A DNA stretch of 9,698 bases from Phytoactinopolyspora endophytica (GTDB taxonomy: Bacteria > Actinomycetota > Actinomycetes > Jiangellales > Jiangellaceae). The number at the start of each line of letters is the position of its first letter. The stretch's first letter is position 1. Under the pieces are notes generated by a model. It was not told where the DNA came from and made no database searches. It worked only from the letters and a program-made list of their open reading frames with translations. This document shows positions 6,222 through 9,698 of the stretch, one piece after another. The position numbers were made by a program, and so were the translations under genes. The stretch lies in contig NZ_ML142849.1 of NCBI RefSeq assembly GCF_004138495.1, positions 263,569 through 273,266 of the forward strand, in the 5' to 3' direction.

Positions 6222-7955
6222 TCATTTCGCCTCCGCGTAGCAGTCCGCCACGGCGATGCTCAACGGGAACTGCACCGGGAAGTCGCCGAACAAGAGCCGT
6301 CCCGCTTCGGCGGCGGCGGCGCGTACCTCGTCGGCGACGGCCTCGGCCATGGCGGCCGGCGTATGGATCACCACCTCGTCGTGCAGGAAGAGCACGAGGT
6401 GCGCACGGGCGGCGAACGGCTCCGGCACCCGTCCATCCGGCACATCGGGCGCCTGTCCCAGTGCCCATAGCCGCCTCCGGATCGACGCCGTCCAGCACAT
6501 GGCCCATTCCGCGGCCGTACCCTGCACGACGAAGTTACGGGTGAACCGGCCCCACGAACGCGTGTAGGACCTGGCCCGCGCCGTGTCGCTGTCGCCGGCG
6601 TCGTCCTGGTACGCCCCGGCTTGCACCTCTTGCCAGGTCGCGCCGGGCGGCGGCGAACTGCGCCCCAGATGCGTCGTGACCACTTCGCCGCGTTCACCGG
6701 CCTGGGCGGCCTCGTCGACGAACGCCAGCGAGCGGGGGAAGGCCTTCGCGAGCCGCGGCAGCACCTGGCCGCTGGACCCCGTCGTCCCGCCGTACATGGC
6801 GCCGAGCATCCCGACCTTGGCCAGCTCCCGCGTGGCCACCACTCCGGACGCCACGATCCCCGCGTACATGTCCACGCCCCGGCCGTCAGCTCCGCGACCG
6901 GCAGCAGCCATGGCCTCGTCGGCCGCCATCCCCGCCAGGACCCTCGGCTCGAGCTGAGCGGCGTCGGCGACGACGAAGGTCCACCCAGGGTCCGCGACCA
7001 CCGCCCGGCGCACGTTCTTCGGAAGTTGAAGCGCTCCCCCGCCGCTCGACGCCCACCGGCCGGTGACGACACCACCCACGACGTACTCACTGCGGAACCG
7101 CCCGTCGCGCACCCACTCGTCGAGCCAGGCCCACCCATTGGCGGTCAACAGCCGGTACAACGACTTGTACTCCAGCAACGGCTCGATGACCGGGTGGTCG
7201 AGCCGCTCGAGCTCCCACTTACGCAGGTTCCGCGCTCCCACGCCCGCGAGATCCATCGCCTTGAGAAGATCCCCCGGGGAATCTGGATTGAGATCAGGCG
7301 CAGCGTCCAGCGCGTCGCGGATCCGGTCGGCCAAGTCCTCCAGGCGCGCCGGTCGCTCTCCTGCGCGCGGGCGCGGCCCGAGGATCTCGGTGAGGACCGC
7401 GTCGTGGACGTCTGCCCGCCACGGCAGCCCGGCGCGGTACATCTCCACCGCCGCCAAGGCACCCGCGGACTCCGCCGCCAGGAGCAGTCGCAACCGCCCG
7501 GCCGCGGACGATCCCGCCACCGCCGCGCTGTGAACCTGAAGCTCCGAGACCGGATCCGGCTCAGGCACCATCTCTACCGGCCCCAGAGCAGCGAAGAGGG
7601 TCGCCGGCTCGTCGCGGGCCGCATCATCGGCCAGCGAGGCAGGTGGCATCCCGTCCCACGGCCCCGGAGGTTCCTCTTCTGGTGCCGGCCACGCCGCCAG
7701 CGCCGACTGGCGAAGGATCCGATGAGCCAATCGCAGGTCATAAGCCCGCTCGATCCTCACACCCGCCGCCAGCAGCGCCGGGTACCAACGGTTCGTGTCG
7801 TCCCACGTCCACCGCGGCCACACCGCCGACGTCGCCTCAGCCTCGCGCACCACGGCAGCCAACTCCCCCGCCGCGACCCGTTGCTCGCTACCAGATGCTC
7901 CCAGGCCCACAACACGGACAGTGCCGTCAGGCTCGGGGACCACGACAGGCTGCAC
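6222..7955 (-). CDS. Family-A DNA polymerase with exonuclease-like N-terminus (stand-alone, PolA-like)
   Basis: Polymerase of 577 residues, much shorter than DNA polymerase I because the 5'-nuclease domain is absent. It matches the actinobacterial group usually named bifunctional 3'-5' exonuclease/DNA polymerase. Polymerase motifs in order: TGR (298-300); motif A VADAAQLEPR (329-338) with catalytic D331 and E336; motif B RELAKVGMLGAMYGG with R376, K380 and Y388; QGTAAE (478-483); motif C HDEV (525-528) with D526. Both catalytic aspartates are therefore kept. In motif B the usual Phe (F762 of E. coli Pol I) is Leu384, and motif A lacks the usual Tyr-Ser. The N-terminal 130 residues have only vague exonuclease likeness (AYDLRLAHRIL, 71-81) and no DxE motif I, so proofreading is doubtful. 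The start is GTG 7955. It has no repair-gene neighbours; its role is probably accessory repair or translesion synthesis, which is inference. Confidence 0.9.
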   Translation of the reverse strand: MQPVVVPEPDGTVRVVGLGASGSEQRVAAGELAAVVREAEATSAVWPRWTWDDTNRWYPALLAAGVRIERAYDLRLAHRILRQSALAAWPAPEEEPPGPWDGMPPASLADDAARDEPATLFAALGPVEMVPEPDPVSELQVHSAAVAGSSAAGRLRLLLAAESAGALAAVEMYRAGLPWRADVHDAVLTEILGPRPRAGERPARLEDLADRIRDALDAAPDLNPDSPGDLLKAMDLAGVGARNLRKWELERLDHPVIEPLLEYKSLYRLLTANGWAWLDEWVRDGRFRSEYVVGGVVTGRWASSGGGALQLPKNVRRAVVADPGWTFVVADAAQLEPRVLAGMAADEAMAAAGRGADGRGVDMYAGIVASGVVATRELAKVGMLGAMYGGTTGSSGQVLPRLAKAFPRSLAFVDEAAQAGERGEVVTTHLGRSSPPPGATWQEVQAGAYQDDAGDSDTARARSYTRSWGRFTRNFVVQGTAAEWAMCWTASIRRRLWALGQAPDVPDGRVPEPFAARAHLVLFLHDEVVIHTPAAMAEAVADEVRAAAAEAGRLLFGDFPVQFPLSIAVADCYAEAK

Positions 7956-7981
7956 CCGACCATCTTGCCCCCAGGGACCGA

Positions 7982-7994
7982 CAGGCTACGCCTG
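7982..7994. promoter_or_regulatory. Small inverted repeat in the polymerase/aldo-keto reductase divergent spacer
   Basis: CAGGC-TAC-GCCTG is a perfect 5-bp inverted repeat with a 3-base centre, in the 127-nt spacer (7956-8082) between two divergent genes. It could be an operator half-pair or a chance repeat. No convincing -35/-10 pair was found on either strand. Confidence 0.2.
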
Positions 7995-8082
7995 CGTGGT
8001 GCGTGCGACTGCCGATGAGCTTATGCAAGAGCCTAGAGTGAGTTCCACGTAAGGCTCCCCTCCCGACGATGAGGAACCAGAC

Positions 8083-9015
8083 ATGAAGACCTTCGTTCTG
8101 CCCGGCACCGACATCACCGCACCGAACGTCGTGCTCGGGCTGATGCGTATCCAAGACAAGAGCGACGACGACGTTCGCACGCTGGTGCGCACCGCGATGG
8201 ATTCCGGCATCACCTTCCTCGACCATGCGGACGTCTACGGCAGCGAGCTGCACGGGTGCGAGCGACGCTTCGCCGAGGCAATGCGCCTCACGGCGTCCGA
8301 GCGCGAGCAGCTCGTGATCCAGACCAAGGCCGGCATCGTGCGCGAGGGCCCCTACTTCGACTTCTCTTACGACCACATCGTGGAGTCGGTGCACGGCTCG
8401 CTGGAGGCCCTCGGCACGGACTACATCGACATTCTGCTGCTACATCGGCCCGATGCCCTCGTCGAACCGGAGGAGGTGGCACGCGCCTTCAACGACCTCG
8501 CGGACGCCGGAAAGGTACGCGCCTTCGGGGTCTCGAACCACACGCCGAGGCAGATCGATCTTCTGCGCCGGTACGTCGCACAACCGATCGTGGCGAACCA
8601 GGTGCAGCTCTCGATCACCCATGCCCCGCTGATCGCCCAGGGCGTTGCCGCCAACATGCAGAAGCTGGATCAGTCCATCAGCCGAGACGACGGCCTGATC
8701 GACTACTGCCGGCTCCACGACATCACCCTGCAGGCATGGTCGCCGTTCCAGGCCGGATTCTTCGACGGACCGTTCCTGGGCTCACCTCGCTACCCGGAGC
8801 TGAACGCGACGGTCGAACGACTCGCCAAGCACTACAACGTGCCACCCATCGCCATCGCGACCGCATGGATCACCCGGCATCCGGCCCACATGCAGGTGGT
8901 CATCGGCACCACGACCCCGGAACGCGTCGCCGCCGCGGCGCAGGGCTCCGAGGTGCCCCTGACCCGAGCCGAGTGGTACGAGCTCTTCCGCGACGCCGGC
9001 TACACCGTGCCGTAG
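8083..9015 (+). CDS. Aldo/keto reductase, YdhF-like
   Basis: Probable NADPH-dependent carbonyl reductase of the aldo/keto reductase superfamily, cytoplasmic, 310 aa as expected. The full catalytic tetrad is visible: D47 and Y52 in FLDHADVYG, K82 in IQTKAG, and H121 in LLLHRPD. FGVSNHTPRQ (148-157) and the C-terminal VVIGTTTPERV segment (272-282) belong to the cofactor-binding side of the barrel. The stretch SPFQAGFFDGPFL and AWITRHPAHMQ closely resembles the E. coli YdhF subgroup rather than the general-stress or sugar reductases. ATG 8083 has GAGGA seven bases upstream, so the start is secure. It is a single-gene unit, divergent from the polymerase and convergent with the NHL-repeat gene. 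The physiological substrate is unknown. Confidence 0.95.
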   Translation: MKTFVLPGTDITAPNVVLGLMRIQDKSDDDVRTLVRTAMDSGITFLDHADVYGSELHGCERRFAEAMRLTASEREQLVIQTKAGIVREGPYFDFSYDHIVESVHGSLEALGTDYIDILLLHRPDALVEPEEVARAFNDLADAGKVRAFGVSNHTPRQIDLLRRYVAQPIVANQVQLSITHAPLIAQGVAANMQKLDQSISRDDGLIDYCRLHDITLQAWSPFQAGFFDGPFLGSPRYPELNATVERLAKHYNVPPIAIATAWITRHPAHMQVVIGTTTPERVAAAAQGSEVPLTRAEWYELFRDAGYTVP

Positions 9016-9020
9016 TCGGA

Positions 9021-9037
9021 AACCGCAGGCAGCGGTT
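9021..9037. terminator. Hairpin between two convergent genes
   Basis: AACCGC and GCGGTT form a perfect 6-bp stem with a 5-base loop, six bases after the reductase stop at 9015 and 21 bases from the stop of the opposing gene. There is no U-tract on either strand, which is common for terminators in high-GC genomes. It could serve both directions. Confidence 0.5.
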
Positions 9038-9057
9038 GATGCATGCTTGGCGTCACG

Positions 9058-9698
9058 TCAGGCCGGGAGCGCTCGCGACGAGCGCTGCCGCCGCAGGAGC
9101 ACGTAACCGGCGACTATGCCCACCCCCACCAGAATACCGATGATCACAATCCACCACTGCGTGCCGGCTTCCTCCTCGTCGGCGGCCACCGGGACGGGGT
9201 CCTCGCTGATCTTTGGCAGTACCGAGACCTGATCGTCGTGGGAAAAGTACAGGTTGTCCGAGCCGTCCATTGCGACCGCGGCGGCACCGGTGCCAGACGT
9301 GGTCAGCTTTGTGATGAGCCCATCGGGTCCGATCGCCTGGATCGAGTTGGAGGCGCTGAGGTACACGGTCTCGGCGTCGGCGACGGCAAGATCACGAATG
9401 TTGAGCAGGAAGACACCGGTTGCCGGTACGCTCTCCGTCGCGTCATATTCGGGGTCGTCGCGCTCAGGGCCGTCCTTTCCCCCGATGGTGGTGATCACGC
9501 CGTCGGTGCCGACGGCACGTATCCGGCTGTCGTGATCGTCGACGATGTAGAGGGTGCCGTCACCGCCGACGTCGATGGTGGTCGGTCTCTCCAGCTCGGC
9601 CTCAATGGCGGGTTCTCCGTCGCCGGAGAAGCCGGCGGATCCGGTCCCGGCGGCCACCTGCACGGTCCCGTCCAGACCGATATGCAACACCTGGTGAG
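9058..9698 (-). CDS. NHL-repeat protein with C-terminal membrane anchor (5' end missing)
   Basis: C-terminal 213 codons of a longer protein; the frame stays open to the right edge, so the start lies outside. The GTG at 9690 is probably internal because repeat sequence already surrounds it. Residues read as NHL beta-propeller blades: AGTGSAGFSGDG, then RPTTIDVGGDGTLYIVDD, RIRAVGTDGVITTIGG, and further degenerate blades with LAVADAETVYLSA and AVAMDGSDNLYFS. After an acidic spacer there is a single hydrophobic segment (WWIVIIGILVGVGIVAGYVLL) followed by RRQRSSRALPA, the layout of a type I anchor with the propeller outside and a basic cytoplasmic tail. NHL propellers mediate binding; no catalytic motif is visible. 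The partner or ligand is unknown. Confidence 0.85.
   Translation of the reverse strand, partial: HQVLHIGLDGTVQVAAGTGSAGFSGDGEPAIEAELERPTTIDVGGDGTLYIVDDHDSRIRAVGTDGVITTIGGKDGPERDDPEYDATESVPATGVFLLNIRDLAVADAETVYLSASNSIQAIGPDGLITKLTTSGTGAAAVAMDGSDNLYFSHDDQVSVLPKISEDPVPVAADEEEAGTQWWIVIIGILVGVGIVAGYVLLRRQRSSRALPA

Noticed and set aside
6193..6225. A 10-codon reading frame overlapping the polymerase stop (ATGA), with GGAGG upstream
   Set aside because: The GGAGG is explained by the polymerase codons, and a 10-residue product has no independent support.
6621..8018. A 465-codon plus-strand open frame opposite the polymerase gene
   Set aside because: It lies antisense to a gene with clear polymerase motifs, is rich in Arg, Pro and His as expected from reading high-GC codons backwards, and shows no domain. 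Similar long mirror frames occur at 437-1219, 4477-5421 and 8256-9143.
1..9698. Mobile element, phage, CRISPR array, tRNA or toxin-antitoxin content
   Set aside because: No transposase or integrase motifs, no regularly spaced repeats, no tRNA-like cloverleaf and no paired small genes were seen; codon usage looks uniform across the window.

Overview
The window reads as chromosomal DNA from a high-GC Gram-positive bacterium (Actinomycetota). Base composition and third-position GC are high throughout, and several genes start with GTG. The gene content also fits: a PstP-type PP2C phosphatase, a DesK/NarL-type two-component pair, a VanY-like lipoprotein and a stand-alone family-A polymerase/exonuclease-like protein of a kind known from actinobacteria. 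Genus cannot be read from the sequence.

Layout from left to right. (1) 1-1593, minus: a two-gene ABC-2 exporter, ATPase then permease, with the permease cut by the left edge. (2) 1594-1765: a divergent control region with tandem palindromic boxes built on CGATCG. (3) 1766-2587, plus: a soluble PP2C Ser/Thr phosphatase. (4) 2603-3343, minus: a small class I SAM methyltransferase convergent with the phosphatase. (5) about 3571-4191, plus: a VanY-family D,D-carboxypeptidase lipoprotein. (6) 4198-6134, minus: a histidine kinase followed 17 nt later by its NarL-type response regulator. (7) 6222-7955, minus: a 577-residue family-A DNA polymerase with a degenerate N-terminal exonuclease-like region. 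(8) 8083-9015, plus: a YdhF-type aldo/keto reductase. (9) 9058-9698, minus: the C-terminal part of an NHL-repeat protein with one terminal membrane anchor, cut by the right edge.

Only two groups look functionally coupled. The exporter ATPase and permease are evidently co-transcribed, and so are the kinase and regulator. The other genes look like independent single-gene units. Three gene pairs converge with gaps of 6, 15 and 42 nt, and only the last gap has a visible hairpin. There are no transposases, integrases, tRNA or rRNA genes, CRISPR arrays or phage genes, and I see no convincing new multi-gene system. The points most worth following are the palindromic boxes ahead of the exporter and the divergent active-site residues of the polymerase. 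No stretch longer than 300 nt lacks a gene; the longest is 3344-3570 (227 nt).
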